Assembly (NCBI RefSeq): GCF_022870905.1 | Contig: NZ_CP091510.1 | Location: 434,001-498,000 of the forward strand | From: Neisseria arctica | GTDB taxonomy: Bacteria; Pseudomonadota; Gammaproteobacteria; Burkholderiales; Neisseriaceae | Length of the DNA stretch: 64,000 bases | Direction of reading: 5' to 3' | Part shown: positions 46,101 through 54,829 of the stretch, piece after piece | Layout of the letters: each line of letters starts with the position of its first letter | Numbering within the stretch: the first letter of the stretch is position 1 | Translations under genes and position numbers: made by a program | The notes under the pieces: generated by a model | Databases searched by the model: none | Seen by the model: the letters and a program-made list of their open reading frames with translations, nothing else | Told to the model about the DNA's origin: nothing

Positions 46101-46410
46101 TATTTTGGGTGTAGTGCCTTTATACGTGGCATCGGGTGCCAGTTCTGCAAGCCAGCGTGCCATTGGTACAACCGTATTGTGGGGTATGTTGATTGGTACA
46201 GTATTGGCTGTTTTCTTAGTGCCGTTGTTTTATGTCGTAGTGCGCAAACTCTTTAAGGGTAGTACACATGAGCAGGAACGTGCGCGGCAGCATGCGGTAG
46301 AAGTCGGCATTACGCCTGAAATGGCCGATAAGTACCTGCATGATGCGCAAACAGGTAGTCGCTCACTTGAGCATACTTATCCGACGGAAGATGAAAGCAA
46401 GGATAGTTAA
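43138..46410 (+). CDS. mtrD: MtrD inner-membrane RND drug transporter
   Basis: The 1090-residue protein has the HAE-1 RND layout: twelve membrane helices, two large periplasmic loops, and the proton-relay helix 4 with VIGIVVDDAIVVVENVERIM carrying the paired Asp. The start MAKFFIDRPIFAWVIAIF is classical. It exports detergents, bile salts, macrolides and host antimicrobial peptides. It has an extended charged C-terminus. Confidence 0.97.
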   Translation: MAKFFIDRPIFAWVIAIFIIIAGLLGIQNLPVSQYPSVGAPTITLTATYPGASAQVMEDSVLSVIERNMNGVEGLDYMSTNATSSGSGTVSLTFKPNVDENLAQVDVQNKLSEITAALPATVQQNGVVVSKSRSNFLMVLMMSSKTMTTEDIADYIERNIKPEVQRIDGVGDARLFGSQRAMRIWVDPAKLQNYNLSFADVSTAISAQNAQISAGTLGALPAVAGQTISATVTVDGQLATPEEFGKIILRSNNSGANVYLQDVAKIELGSQSYSSSTRLNGEPSVGMAVMLSNSGNAMATAAAVRAKMEQLQRFFPGDLTWSAPYDTSKFVSISIEKVVHTLLEAIVLVFIVMFLFLQNIRYTLIPTIVVPISLLGAFASIWYLGMSINVLTMFAMVLVIGIVVDDAIVVVENVERIMAEEGLSPREATKKAMGQISGAVIGITAVLISVFVPLAMFSGVTGNIYRQFAVTMAIAIAFSAFLALSLTPALCASLLKPIPKGQHHEKTGFFGWFNRKFTAWTHGYEGWVAKVLRKTFRMMMVYLALGGIAAFLFMRIPSSFLPQEDQGSLMMMVQLPAGATKERTDATLAIANKVITSMPEVESFIGVSGFSFAGSGQNMGFGFVTLKDWSERKAPGSDASSVAGKITGALMGSVKDGFALVLNPPAIMELGTSSGFSMYLQDRNNNGHAALLAKRNELIGKMRQNPMFNPANVRSSGLEDAPQLRIEIDRLAAAAQGIDFSSIRTALGAALGSAYINDFPNNGRLQRVIVQSDAASRMQPEDLLRITVPNSSGIAVPLASIATASWQTGMEQSVRFNGYPAMQIDGAAAAGYSSGEVMAEVQRMVNEMDGYSLEWAGQSREEAKGKSQTMILYGFAILAVFLALAALYESWSIPLAVILVVPLGFLGVVLGVTGRNLTGGLLGLPPSYLNDIYFQVGLITVIGLSAKNAILIIEFAKDLQAQGKTAVEAALSAAHLRFRPIIMTSFAFILGVVPLYVASGASSASQRAIGTTVLWGMLIGTVLAVFLVPLFYVVVRKLFKGSTHEQERARQHAVEVGITPEMADKYLHDAQTGSRSLEHTYPTEDESKDS

Positions 46411-46411
46411 G

Positions 46412-47845
46412 ATGAAAATGACAACTATAAAACCTGTTTTGACTGCGGTGGCGGCAGGTCTCATTTTGTCGGCATGTACGATGATTCCGAAATATGAGCA
46501 ACCTGCGGTGAATATACCCACTTCTTTTAAATATGATACTGCCGAGCCCGGAATCCAAGCAGCCTCTTTGGGGTGGCAGGATTATTTTGCAGACCCGCGC
46601 TTACATCGGCTGATTGAGTTGGCTTTGGCTCAGAATACGGATCTGAAGGCAGCGGCACTCAATGCAGAGGCTGTGCGTTCTCAATATATGATCAGCAGAG
46701 CCTCATTACTGCCTGGTATCAATGCCAGCGGTAGCGGCAGTCGGTCGCGTGTTGCTGCAGACCTGGCCGGAGGAGCTTCGTCTATTTCCTCTGCCTATAA
46801 TATAGGTTTGGGCATTACGGCTTATGAGATAGATTTGTTCGGCAAGGCACGTAGTAATGCAGAGGCTGCTTTGCAAAGTTATTTTGCAACTGTGGCCGGT
46901 AAAGATTCTGCCCATTTGGCTTTGATTGCGGGGGTGGCAAAGGCCTATTTCAATGAGCGTTATGCCGAAGAAAGCATGAAGTTGGCGCAAAATGTTTTAA
47001 AAACCCGCGAACAAACTTATAAGCTGACTCAATTGAAGCATAAGGCAGGAGTAATATCCGCAGTCGATTTACGGCAGCAGGAAGCACTAATTGAAGCAGC
47101 GAAGGCATCTTACTCCTCTGCGGTACAAGGCAGGGAACAAGCGCGTAATGCTTTGGCGGTGTTGATTAACCAACCGTTACCTGATGATTTGCCGGATGGG
47201 TTGCCTTTAAGTAAGCAGTTTAAAATTGAGCGGCTGCCTGCCGGATTATCTTCGGAAGTATTGCTGAACCGACCGGATATTCGTGCCGCAGAATTTGCTT
47301 TGAAACAAGCCAATGCCAATATCGGAGCGGCCCGCGCCGCCTTTTTCCCGAGCATCAGTCTCACGGGTATGGTGGGAACCGGATCTACTGAGTTGAGCGG
47401 TTTGTTCGGTGCTGGTAACCGTACTTGGACATTTGCGCCCAGTATTAATCTGCCGATTTTCAATTGGGGTAGTAATGTTGCCAATTTGGACTATGCAAAA
47501 TTGAAACAACAAGTAGAAGTAGTTAATTATGAAGCGGCTGTACAGTCGGCTTTCAGAGATGTTGCTGATGCTTTGGTCGCACGGGAGCAGCTGGATAAAA
47601 CGTATGCGGCGAATGTTAGCCAAAGCAAAGCATATGCCGATTATTTGAGATTGGTTAATTTACGCTATAAACACGGCGTGGCCAGTGCGTTAGATTTGCT
47701 AGATGCAGAACGTAGTAGCTATGGTGCGGATACGGCTTTATTGAGCACGCAGCTTACTCGTTTGGAAAATTTAGCCGACCTATATAAAGCACTTGGAGGA
47801 GGTTTAAAGCGCTTTACTACCCAAGAAGAGCCTGTTTCTCAGTAA
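46412..47845 (+). CDS. mtrE: MtrE outer-membrane efflux channel
   Basis: The 477-residue protein starts at MKMTTIKPVLTAVAAGLILS (46412, behind AAGGA) with lipobox LSACTMIP, and shows the TolC/NodT-type duplicated helical pattern. Motifs include GWQDYFADPRLHRLIELAL and SSEVLLNRPDIRAAEF. It forms the outer-membrane tunnel of MtrCDE. It begins one base after the mtrD stop, in a different frame from an overlapping open stretch to 46340, which is rejected. Confidence 0.95.
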   Translation: MKMTTIKPVLTAVAAGLILSACTMIPKYEQPAVNIPTSFKYDTAEPGIQAASLGWQDYFADPRLHRLIELALAQNTDLKAAALNAEAVRSQYMISRASLLPGINASGSGSRSRVAADLAGGASSISSAYNIGLGITAYEIDLFGKARSNAEAALQSYFATVAGKDSAHLALIAGVAKAYFNERYAEESMKLAQNVLKTREQTYKLTQLKHKAGVISAVDLRQQEALIEAAKASYSSAVQGREQARNALAVLINQPLPDDLPDGLPLSKQFKIERLPAGLSSEVLLNRPDIRAAEFALKQANANIGAARAAFFPSISLTGMVGTGSTELSGLFGAGNRTWTFAPSINLPIFNWGSNVANLDYAKLKQQVEVVNYEAAVQSAFRDVADALVAREQLDKTYAANVSQSKAYADYLRLVNLRYKHGVASALDLLDAERSSYGADTALLSTQLTRLENLADLYKALGGGLKRFTTQEEPVSQ

Positions 47846-47876
47846 AATATGTTATTGATGTTATAAGTTGCTGGAG

Positions 47877-47920
47877 GCCGTCTGAAAATAGGATATGAAT
47901 ATTTTCAGACGGCATTTTTT
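47877..47920 (+). terminator. DUS-pair terminator after mtrCDE
   Basis: GCCGTCTGAAAATA (47877-47890) pairs with TATTTTCAGACGGC (47900-47913) followed by a T-run. The 290 bases up to rpmB show no gene. Confidence 0.85.
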
Positions 47921-48209
47921 ATGAGAATTACACATGGTTTTCATCAAGCCGATTAAGCACGATTCATGAGGTAATCAGGCCGCTAGTGCAGGCTTTGCGT
48001 AAATTGAGCGTTACTTTTGGTGGCGAGTGATTTTTTATTGTTGCAAGGAGGTATTTTTTATCTTGTTAAGATTACTTGTTTGGTAAAACACAACATATTC
48101 TATTTGGTTTGCTTCTGAAATTATAGCTGTTTCAAAAAGCTACTTGAAAGAAGAGGGTATTTCGTGATATAAATCACGTTTTACTATTTTAGAAGTTTGG
48201 AGACTGACC

Positions 48210-48443
48210 ATGGCACGAGTTTGCAAAGTGACCGGTAAGCGCCCGATGTCTGGCAACAACGTATCACACGCCAACAACAAAACCAAACGTCGTTTTTTGC
48301 CCAACTTGCAATCACGTCGTTTTTGGGTAGAGAGTGAAAACCGCTGGGTTCGCCTGCGTGTATCTAACGCAGCATTGCGCACCATTGATAAAGTAGGCAT
48401 TGATGTCGTATTGGCTGATCTGCGTGCTCGCGGCGAAGCTTAA
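48210..48443 (+). CDS. rpmB: 50S ribosomal protein L28
   Basis: The 77-residue basic protein has [20 protein letters not shown] and [19 protein letters not shown], the conserved L28 sequence. It forms a two-gene operon with rpmG. Confidence 0.97.
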   Translation: MARVCKVTGKRPMSGNNVSHANNKTKRRFLPNLQSRRFWVESENRWVRLRVSNAALRTIDKVGIDVVLADLRARGEA

Positions 48444-48469
48444 TTTAACGCTTACTGAGGATTACTGCA

Positions 48470-48625
48470 ATGCGCGATAAAATCAAATTGGAATCTAGTG
48501 CAGGTACTGGCCACTTTTACACCACTACCAAAAACAAACGCACTATGCCCGGCAAGCTAGAGATCAAAAAATTTGATCCGGTAGCCCGTAAGCATGTTAT
48601 CTATAAAGAAACCAAATTGAAATAA
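48470..48625 (+). CDS. rpmG: 50S ribosomal protein L33
   Basis: The 51-residue protein reads [20 protein letters not shown], then [20 protein letters not shown], and ends [11 protein letters not shown], an unmistakable L33. It follows rpmB by 26 bases with TGAGGA as ribosome site. It lacks the zinc-binding cysteines of the C+ form. It is below the size usually reported by simple ORF finding. Confidence 0.97.
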   Translation: MRDKIKLESSAGTGHFYTTTKNKRTMPGKLEIKKFDPVARKHVIYKETKLK

Positions 48626-48650
48626 TTGGTTTTTGATAGTAGTCTGTGCT

Positions 48651-48682
48651 AAAAAACCTTTGTGTTTACACAAAGGTTTTTT
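48651..48682 (+). terminator. rpmBG terminator
   Basis: AAAAAACCTTTGTG (48651-48664) pairs perfectly with 48669-48682 around a TTTA loop. Confidence 0.9.
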
Positions 48683-48787
48683 ATTTTGAAAGAGTCCTTC
48701 TAAATATAATCAGACGGCTTATGTTGCGGCTTGGTTTGTGTTTTGTACGAAGCCGGCTTTCTTATCTATACTCTGTTTATATTCAAA

Positions 48788-48823
48788 ATAGGCCGTCTGA
48801 AAATGTATTTCAGATGGCCTATT
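48788..48823. terminator. DUS-pair terminator after the ubiquinone hydroxylase gene
   Basis: AATAGGCCGTCTGAAA faces TTTCAGATGGCCTATT (48808-48823); the second copy has one changed base. Confidence 0.75.
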
Positions 48824-48855
48824 AGATATTAAATAACCCTCATCTCACTTATTAG

Positions 48856-50040
48856 CTACCCTGTAAGCTGTTTGGTAATCAGTTTTTTAATCGGTGGGAA
48901 ATTATTGCCGATTCTTAATACGGCATTGCGCAATAGTTTAGCCGGAGGCGTCTCATCGGTAAATAATTTCAACAACATATTGGTACCATGATACAACGGT
49001 TTGGCTTGGCGCATATGTTTAGCATTGTATTGGCTCAGGATATGCTCCGAACCAATATCCAAATGATGCTTGTGGGCATTCAGAATTAATGTGGCTAAAA
49101 TCTCTGCACTGGATAAACCGAGGTTGAAACCGTGAGCAGTGACAGGATGCATACCAACTGCCGCATCGCCGATAATAGCACTACGGGTGCCGTAAAAACG
49201 TTGGGCAATCATACCTACCAAGGGGTAACTGTGTATGGTGCTGGCCAACTCCATGTCGCCTAATCGGTGGTTGAGCTGTTTTTGTATACTTGCCGCTAAC
49301 GCTTCAGGTGTCATAGATTCGATTTCGGCTGCTTTGTCGCTATCTACGGTGATGACGGTATTCGTGAGGTGCTCTTCCAGTGGGAGCAGGGCGATGGTTC
49401 GACCATAATGGAAACATTCGTAAGCCGTATGTTGGTTGGAGATAGTGTGCTTCATACGGCAGACAAACATTGTCCGGCTGTAGTCATGCATATCGCAGGA
49501 AATGCCAAACTGGCGTCTTGTTTGGGAAAAGCGGCTGTCTGCAGCAATTAACAGGCGGGCCGTTAACGTTTTGCCGTTGTCGAGGATTGCTGATACACCT
49601 TGAGTGTCGGTTTGTGTATGTATTACGGTGCTATTGCACAATAAAGTAATATTTTTTTTATCGCGAATGCTTTCATAAGCCGCTTGGCGTATGTTGTGAT
49701 TGGAAATAAGATAGCCTAAGCAGTCTGCTGAAATATTCAGGGTTTGATCGGGAGGGGGGAAATGGAGTTGGTAGGAAGAATTACCGTTCAATACTTTGGC
49801 ATCACGTAGGGGATAGATTTCGCTTTCTGAAATTCTTTGCCATATACCTAACCGTTGCATAATATTTTTTGAAACGTGGGTAAGGGCGATTTCACGACCG
49901 TCATAAGGCGGATTTTGAAGCGTTTCCAGAGAACTTTTCTCTATTAGGGTAATATTCAGACTGCTGTCAGCGAGCGCAGCGGCAAAACTTAAACCGGCAG
50001 GGCCAGCGCCGATAACTAAAATATCGCTGTTCGTTGTCAT
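48856..50040 (-). CDS. ubiM: UbiH/COQ6-family FAD ubiquinone hydroxylase (UbiM-like)
   Basis: The protein (394 residues from MTTNSDILVIGAGPAGLSFA, with AAGGAAG at 50045-50051) has the FAD GxGxxG motif, the second FAD motif IIGDAAVGMHPVTAHGFNLG, and RLLIAADSRFSQTR. Neisseria use UbiM, a hydroxylase with broad position choice in ubiquinone synthesis. The exact subtype is inferred from genus knowledge; UbiH/F cannot be excluded by eye. Confidence 0.8.
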   Translation of the reverse strand: MTTNSDILVIGAGPAGLSFAAALADSSLNITLIEKSSLETLQNPPYDGREIALTHVSKNIMQRLGIWQRISESEIYPLRDAKVLNGNSSYQLHFPPPDQTLNISADCLGYLISNHNIRQAAYESIRDKKNITLLCNSTVIHTQTDTQGVSAILDNGKTLTARLLIAADSRFSQTRRQFGISCDMHDYSRTMFVCRMKHTISNQHTAYECFHYGRTIALLPLEEHLTNTVITVDSDKAAEIESMTPEALAASIQKQLNHRLGDMELASTIHSYPLVGMIAQRFYGTRSAIIGDAAVGMHPVTAHGFNLGLSSAEILATLILNAHKHHLDIGSEHILSQYNAKHMRQAKPLYHGTNMLLKLFTDETPPAKLLRNAVLRIGNNFPPIKKLITKQLTG

Positions 50041-50184
50041 GGTGCTTCCTTGGAATAATAAATATTTCAAGCTGGGTGAGGATAAACGAAAGCGGCCGTT
50101 TGAGGGAAAACTTTTGAAATTTGCTTAATATATGTCAAAATCTGATGCAGGTAAGCTTGGATAGTTTAAATATAAGCATAAAAA

Positions 50185-50218
50185 ATTCAGACGGCATTTA
50201 TTAAAATGCCGTCTGAAA
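50185..50218. terminator. DUS-pair terminator after bamD
   Basis: TTCAGACGGCATTT (50186-50199) faces AAATGCCGTCTGAA (50204-50217), just past the minus-strand bamD stop. Confidence 0.8.
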
Positions 50219-50236
50219 TATTTCTAATCGGATCGC

Positions 50237-51040
50237 TTATTTCCAATAACGCCACCAAGGCATGCTATCCAATTTCCATCCGGTTTGCAGATAGGGGCTG
50301 TTGGGGAAGTTTTGCGACAAAATACGGCGGGTATCGTCTGCCAATTGGGGTTTGTTTAACCGTTGATAGGCTTGCTCCATGATGGCTAGAGCCTCTTCTA
50401 CAAAACGTGTGTTTTGATACTGCTGAACCACTTTTTGCGCACGGTTTGCAGCCGCCAAATAGGCTCCGCGTTTCATGTAATAGCGGGCTACCGCAATTTC
50501 ATTACCTCCCAAGGCATCTACCAGCTTGGTCATGCGTTCGGTGGCATCTTGTGCGTAGCGACTGTTGGGATAGCGTTCGATTAATTGCGCAAAAGCATGA
50601 TAAGCATCGCGGTTTGCTTTTGGATCTCGGTCAGACCAGTCTTGCGAGGCCAGTTTGTTCAGGAAAGACTGATCTTCATTGAAGAGGATGAGGCCTTTTA
50701 AATAAAGGGCGTAATCCATATTCGGATGTTGGGGGTACATACGCTGGAAACGCTCAACTGCGGCGAGGGCTTTTTCAGGTTCGTCATCTTTATAGTAGGC
50801 ATATGCGGTGTCAAGCTGCGCTTGTTGCGCATGGCGGCCATTAGGGAAGCGCGATTCTAAAATTTCGTATAACTTGATGGCTCTAGTATAATTGTTGCTG
50901 TTTAAGTCGTCTTGCGCCTCGGTGTAAAGACGTTCTACTGTCCAATCTTGGGTCATTTGGGCATCTTTATCTACGGTGCCGGTAGCGGCACAGCCGCCCA
51001 ATGCCAAGCCTAGAGTTACTACTAAAAGAATTTTTTTCAT
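50237..51040 (-). CDS. bamD: Outer-membrane assembly factor BamD (ComL)
   Basis: The 267-residue lipoprotein starts at MKKILLVVTLGLALGGCAAT (51040) with AGGAAG upstream, lipobox LGGC, and five TPR repeats (YTEAQDDLNSNNYTRAIKLY onward). BamD with BamA inserts beta-barrel proteins into the outer membrane; in Neisseria it is also called ComL. Its start codon overlaps that of rluD on the other strand. Confidence 0.95.
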   Translation of the reverse strand: MKKILLVVTLGLALGGCAATGTVDKDAQMTQDWTVERLYTEAQDDLNSNNYTRAIKLYEILESRFPNGRHAQQAQLDTAYAYYKDDEPEKALAAVERFQRMYPQHPNMDYALYLKGLILFNEDQSFLNKLASQDWSDRDPKANRDAYHAFAQLIERYPNSRYAQDATERMTKLVDALGGNEIAVARYYMKRGAYLAAANRAQKVVQQYQNTRFVEEALAIMEQAYQRLNKPQLADDTRRILSQNFPNSPYLQTGWKLDSMPWWRYWK

Positions 51041-52160
51041 GCAAAACACTTCCTTTGACAATGAAGCCGATTATAACGATGATTTGGAGTTTTCGGCAGC
51101 CCCTGATGCAGAAAGTTGCATAAATTTAACCATTCCGGTCGACTTTGCCGGTATGCGTTTGGATGCGGCTTTAGCTAAATTATTGCCTGACTACTCACGC
51201 AGCCGCTTGACCGGATGGATTAAAGAGGGTGCGGTTTTACTAGATAATAAACCAACACAACCGAAAGATAAATTAATAGGTGGCGAACAAATTGCAGTAA
51301 CCGTAAAGGTGAGCGATGAAGCATTGGCTTTTACTGCGGAAGAGATGGATTTGGATATCGTTTATGAAGACGATACCGTAATCGTGATTAATAAGCCTGC
51401 CGGTTTGGTGGTGCATCCGGCAGCCGGTAACTGGAGCGGTACTTTGTTAAATGGTTTGTTGGCACATTGTCCGGGTTTGGCACAAGTACCACGGGCAGGT
51501 ATCGTACATCGGTTGGATAAAGAAACCAGCGGTTTGATGGTTGTAGCAAAAACTTTGCCGGCGCAAAATCATTTGGTTCAGCAGTTGCAAGCGCGTACGG
51601 TGAAGCGGATTTACCGTGCGGTTGCGAATGGCGTCGTGCCTTTCGATGGCAAAATCGATACTTTGATTGGGCGTGATCCGCATAACCGTTTAAAAATGGC
51701 GGTAGTGAAGTTTGGCGGCAAGCCTGCGGTAACGCATGTGAAGGTATTGGAACGTTATCGGGCGCACAGTTATATAGAGTGTGCATTGGAAACGGGGAGG
51801 ACGCATCAAATCCGCGTACACATGCGGGAAGCCAATCATCCTTTGGCCGGAGATCCCGTATACGGTAATCCGCGCCATATATGTTCCGATCCGGTTAAAG
51901 AGGCAGTTAAAGGACTGGCACGGCAGGCACTGCATGCTTATCGTTTGAGCTTTGTTCATCCGCTCCGCGGGGAAACGGTTTCTTTTGAAGCTCCTATTCC
52001 GGAGGATATGTATCATTTGCTATCAGTCTTGCGTTTGGAGGCCGGATTGGATTCATCGTTGAGCGACGCGGTCGAGTGGAAAGACAAGCTGGGCGGCGAT
52101 GACGATGATGATTGGAATGATGATGACTATGATGTTGAAGTCATGTATGTGCGTGATTAA
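51039..52160 (+). CDS. rluD: 23S rRNA pseudouridine synthase RluD
   Basis: The 373-residue protein has an S4 domain (RLDAALAKLLPDYSRSRLTG) and the catalytic Asp in GIVHRLDKETSGLMVVAKT. It modifies helix 69 of 23S rRNA (positions 1911/1915/1917). The C-terminus is unusually acidic (DDDDDWNDDDYD). The start at 51039 shares CATG with the bamD start; only a weak AAAAGAA precedes it, so a later start is possible but less likely. Confidence 0.92.
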   Translation: MQNTSFDNEADYNDDLEFSAAPDAESCINLTIPVDFAGMRLDAALAKLLPDYSRSRLTGWIKEGAVLLDNKPTQPKDKLIGGEQIAVTVKVSDEALAFTAEEMDLDIVYEDDTVIVINKPAGLVVHPAAGNWSGTLLNGLLAHCPGLAQVPRAGIVHRLDKETSGLMVVAKTLPAQNHLVQQLQARTVKRIYRAVANGVVPFDGKIDTLIGRDPHNRLKMAVVKFGGKPAVTHVKVLERYRAHSYIECALETGRTHQIRVHMREANHPLAGDPVYGNPRHICSDPVKEAVKGLARQALHAYRLSFVHPLRGETVSFEAPIPEDMYHLLSVLRLEAGLDSSLSDAVEWKDKLGGDDDDDWNDDDYDVEVMYVRD

Positions 52161-52294
52161 GCCGAATGATATTTCTTTAAAATGCTTTATGCATGTTTGA
52201 TACTTTATATTGTAGAATCGGTGTTTTTGAAAAATATGGCAGTCTCTCTATATATTATGAGGCCGTCTGAAAACAGAAAGAAGAAAGCTGTAGC

Positions 52295-53071
52295 ATGAAA
52301 TCATTGGATTTAAATGAGGCAATTGGGATAAGCAACGGCGAAACAGTATTTCTGCGGGCGGATTGGCCCGCTCCTTCGAATGTGCATACATTAATCAGTA
52401 CGCGTAACGGCGGTGTTAGTAAGGCGCCTTTTCATAGTATGAATGTCGGTATGCATGTCGGCGATGATGATGAGGCTGTTTGTGAAAATCGGCGAAAAAT
52501 TCAGAATCAGGTCGGCTTACCTCTAAAATACCTTAATCAAGTGCATGGTACGGATGTCGTACAGGCGGTTGATGGAGAAGTGCCTGCTGATGCAGATGCG
52601 AGTATAGATCGTAGCGGAATGGTTGCTTGTGCCGTGATGACTGCCGATTGCCTGCCGGTTTTGTTTTGTGACCGCATGGGTACGGTGGTTGCAGCGGCAC
52701 ATGCCGGGTGGCGCGGTTTGCAGGGCGGTATATTACAAAATACTGTGGCTGCCATGGGCGTGCCGCCTGAAGAAATATTGGCTTATTTGGGGCCGGCTAT
52801 TGGCGCTGACGCTTTTGAAGTAGGGCAGGATGTCTATGATGCTTTTTGTCGAGAGATGCCTTTGGCGGAGGCAGCCTTCGAGCCGATCGGAGATGGTAAG
52901 TATTTAGCAGATATTTATATGCTGGCACGTTTGATATTGCGGCGGGAAGGTGTGACGCAAATTTACGGCGGGGATCGCTGCACCGTATTGGAACGTGATT
53001 CATTTTTCTCATATCGTCGGGACGGGAAAACCGGACGTATGGTAAGTGCCATTTGGTTAAATAAAGATTAA
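52295..53071 (+). CDS. pgeF: Peptidoglycan editing factor PgeF (YfiH/LACC1 family)
   Basis: The 258-residue protein has the copper/zinc-binding pattern of the multi-copper-oxidase-like YfiH family: NQVHGTDVV, MTADCLPVLFCD and AAAHAGWRGLQGGILQ. In E. coli it removes wrongly incorporated residues from peptidoglycan precursors. It follows rluD with a DUS (about 52262) between, the common rluD-pgeF pair. Confidence 0.9.
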   Translation: MKSLDLNEAIGISNGETVFLRADWPAPSNVHTLISTRNGGVSKAPFHSMNVGMHVGDDDEAVCENRRKIQNQVGLPLKYLNQVHGTDVVQAVDGEVPADADASIDRSGMVACAVMTADCLPVLFCDRMGTVVAAAHAGWRGLQGGILQNTVAAMGVPPEEILAYLGPAIGADAFEVGQDVYDAFCREMPLAEAAFEPIGDGKYLADIYMLARLILRREGVTQIYGGDRCTVLERDSFFSYRRDGKTGRMVSAIWLNKD

Positions 53072-53243
53072 AGCATAAGGGGGATATGATATTTTTGAAA
53101 TTTTGATATTAAATTTATAAAGAGCCGTAGCCGGTATTTAAAACGGCCTGTCTTAAAGAAGTTTGCATGGTAACACGCGAAGATGTTACGAATTGTGGGT
53201 TTAACATAAATCGCTGAAATATAAATAATTCGGCAGGTAATAT

Positions 53244-54584
53244 TTGGATAATATGGATAATAAAATTAAAGGTATGATGATCGCCACAGGTTTGATGCTG
53301 TTCGCATTGTTTTTTGGTGCGGGCAACTTGATTTTCCCTGCGGCAATGGGGCAGCAAGCCGGTAGTAATTTATGGTCGGCAATGTTTGGTTTTATGTTGA
53401 CTGGTGTCGGCTTGCCTTTGTTGGGGGTAGCCGCAATCGGTTATTCGGGTTCGCGCGATGTACAAGAGTTGGCCTCGCGCGTCACTCCGTGGTTTGGTTT
53501 TGCTTTTGCCGTATTGCTTTATCTTTCTATCGGCCCGATGTTTGCTATTCCACGTACAGCCACAGTAGCTTATGAAATTGGCGTCGTTCCGTTTTTGGGT
53601 GAGCTGACCCAATATGGGAAGGAAATCGCTTTGGCTGTTAGTAGTGTGGTATTTTTCGCCGTTACTTATTGGCTGTCTATTTCTCCGGGTAAATTGGTTG
53701 ACCGTATTGGTAAGGTTTTAACCCCCGCTTTATTGTTAAGTATTGCAATTTTGGTTGGAGCCGCTATTTTTTCGCCCATGAGTGATTTACAGGTTGCGCA
53801 GGGCGGTTTTGTAGAATTACCGGTGCTGACAGGCTTTTTGGAAGGTTATAACACTATGGATGCATTGGCTTCGTTGGTGTTTGCCATTATTGTTATTGAC
53901 GCAGTGAAATCAATGGGGGTTGAAAATCAAAACCAAATCATGCGCTTAACTATTGCTGCCGGCGCCTTGGCCGCTCTATGTTTGGTTTTGGTATATGCTT
54001 CGATTGCTTATATGGGGGCTACTAGTGTTGGCTTGTTAGGTTTGCTTGATAACGGTGCTCAGGTTTTAGCTTTATCGGCTCAACATTATTTTGGTGTTGG
54101 CGGGAATGTTTTGTTGGCGGTGATTGTATTCTTGGCTTGTTTGAGCACTTCTGTCGGCTTAATTACTTCTTGTTCAGAGTATTTCAACAGGGTTTTCCCT
54201 CAGATTTCCTACAGAAACTTTGCTATTATTTTTACACTTGTCTCATGTATTTTGGCCAATAAAGGCTTGAGCGGTATTATTAGTTTCTCTATTCCGATGC
54301 TGATGTTGCTCTATCCATTAACAGTAGTGATTATTTTATTGGCATTTTTGCATAACTTTTTTGGCGGAAGCCGTATTGTTTATGCATGCACGATGTTTGC
54401 AACATTGGTAGTAGGATTGTTGGATGCATATAAAACCGCATTTGGATTTAGCGCTAAAACTTTAGAGTCTATCAATAATACGTTGCCATTTTATGATGTA
54501 GGATTGGGATGGATTTTACCTACACTGGTAGGATTCTTATTAGGCTGTATGTTGAATGTAGCTTTAAAGAAAAAAAGATCTTAA
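53244..54584 (+). CDS. brnQ: Branched-chain amino acid transporter BrnQ
   Basis: The 446-residue protein has about 12 membrane helices and the family opening GLMLFALFFGAGNLIFPAAMG. It imports Leu, Ile and Val with a cation. A TTG at 53244 lies 7 bases after CAGGT and fits best; an ATG at 53253 in the same frame is the alternative and lies too far from that site. Confidence 0.92.
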   Translation: MDNMDNKIKGMMIATGLMLFALFFGAGNLIFPAAMGQQAGSNLWSAMFGFMLTGVGLPLLGVAAIGYSGSRDVQELASRVTPWFGFAFAVLLYLSIGPMFAIPRTATVAYEIGVVPFLGELTQYGKEIALAVSSVVFFAVTYWLSISPGKLVDRIGKVLTPALLLSIAILVGAAIFSPMSDLQVAQGGFVELPVLTGFLEGYNTMDALASLVFAIIVIDAVKSMGVENQNQIMRLTIAAGALAALCLVLVYASIAYMGATSVGLLGLLDNGAQVLALSAQHYFGVGGNVLLAVIVFLACLSTSVGLITSCSEYFNRVFPQISYRNFAIIFTLVSCILANKGLSGIISFSIPMLMLLYPLTVVIILLAFLHNFFGGSRIVYACTMFATLVVGLLDAYKTAFGFSAKTLESINNTLPFYDVGLGWILPTLVGFLLGCMLNVALKKKRS

Positions 54585-54587
54585 ATT

Positions 54588-54623
54588 AAAGCCCGTCTGA
54601 AATTGAGTTTCAGACGGCCTTTT
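54588..54623 (+). terminator. DUS-pair terminator after brnQ
   Basis: GCCCGTCTGAAA faces TTTCAGACGGCC. The left copy has one changed base (GCCC for GGCC). Confidence 0.75.
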
Positions 54624-54774
54624 AAAGTAAGAATGATGATTGGAAGAAATCTAATAATTAAAACTTACTACTTAAGAATAATAAAATCCTGGCCTGCGAA
54701 CATAGATATTTTATTGCTAATGCGGAGAGTAAAACTTTAATTCAAATAACAGACTAAGAAGAGAAACACAAATT

Positions 54775-54815
54775 ATTGCAGCAGGTATGGCACTATGTGC
54801 CATACCTGCTGCAAT
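54775..54815. repeat. Perfect 19-bp inverted repeat downstream of pliG
   Basis: ATTGCAGCAGGTATGGCAC (54775-54793) pairs perfectly with 54797-54815 around a TAT loop. There is no T-run next to it on either strand. It may be a terminator of the minus-strand pliG or a processing site. Confidence 0.6.
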
Positions 54816-54829
54816 ATTAATGGTATTTT

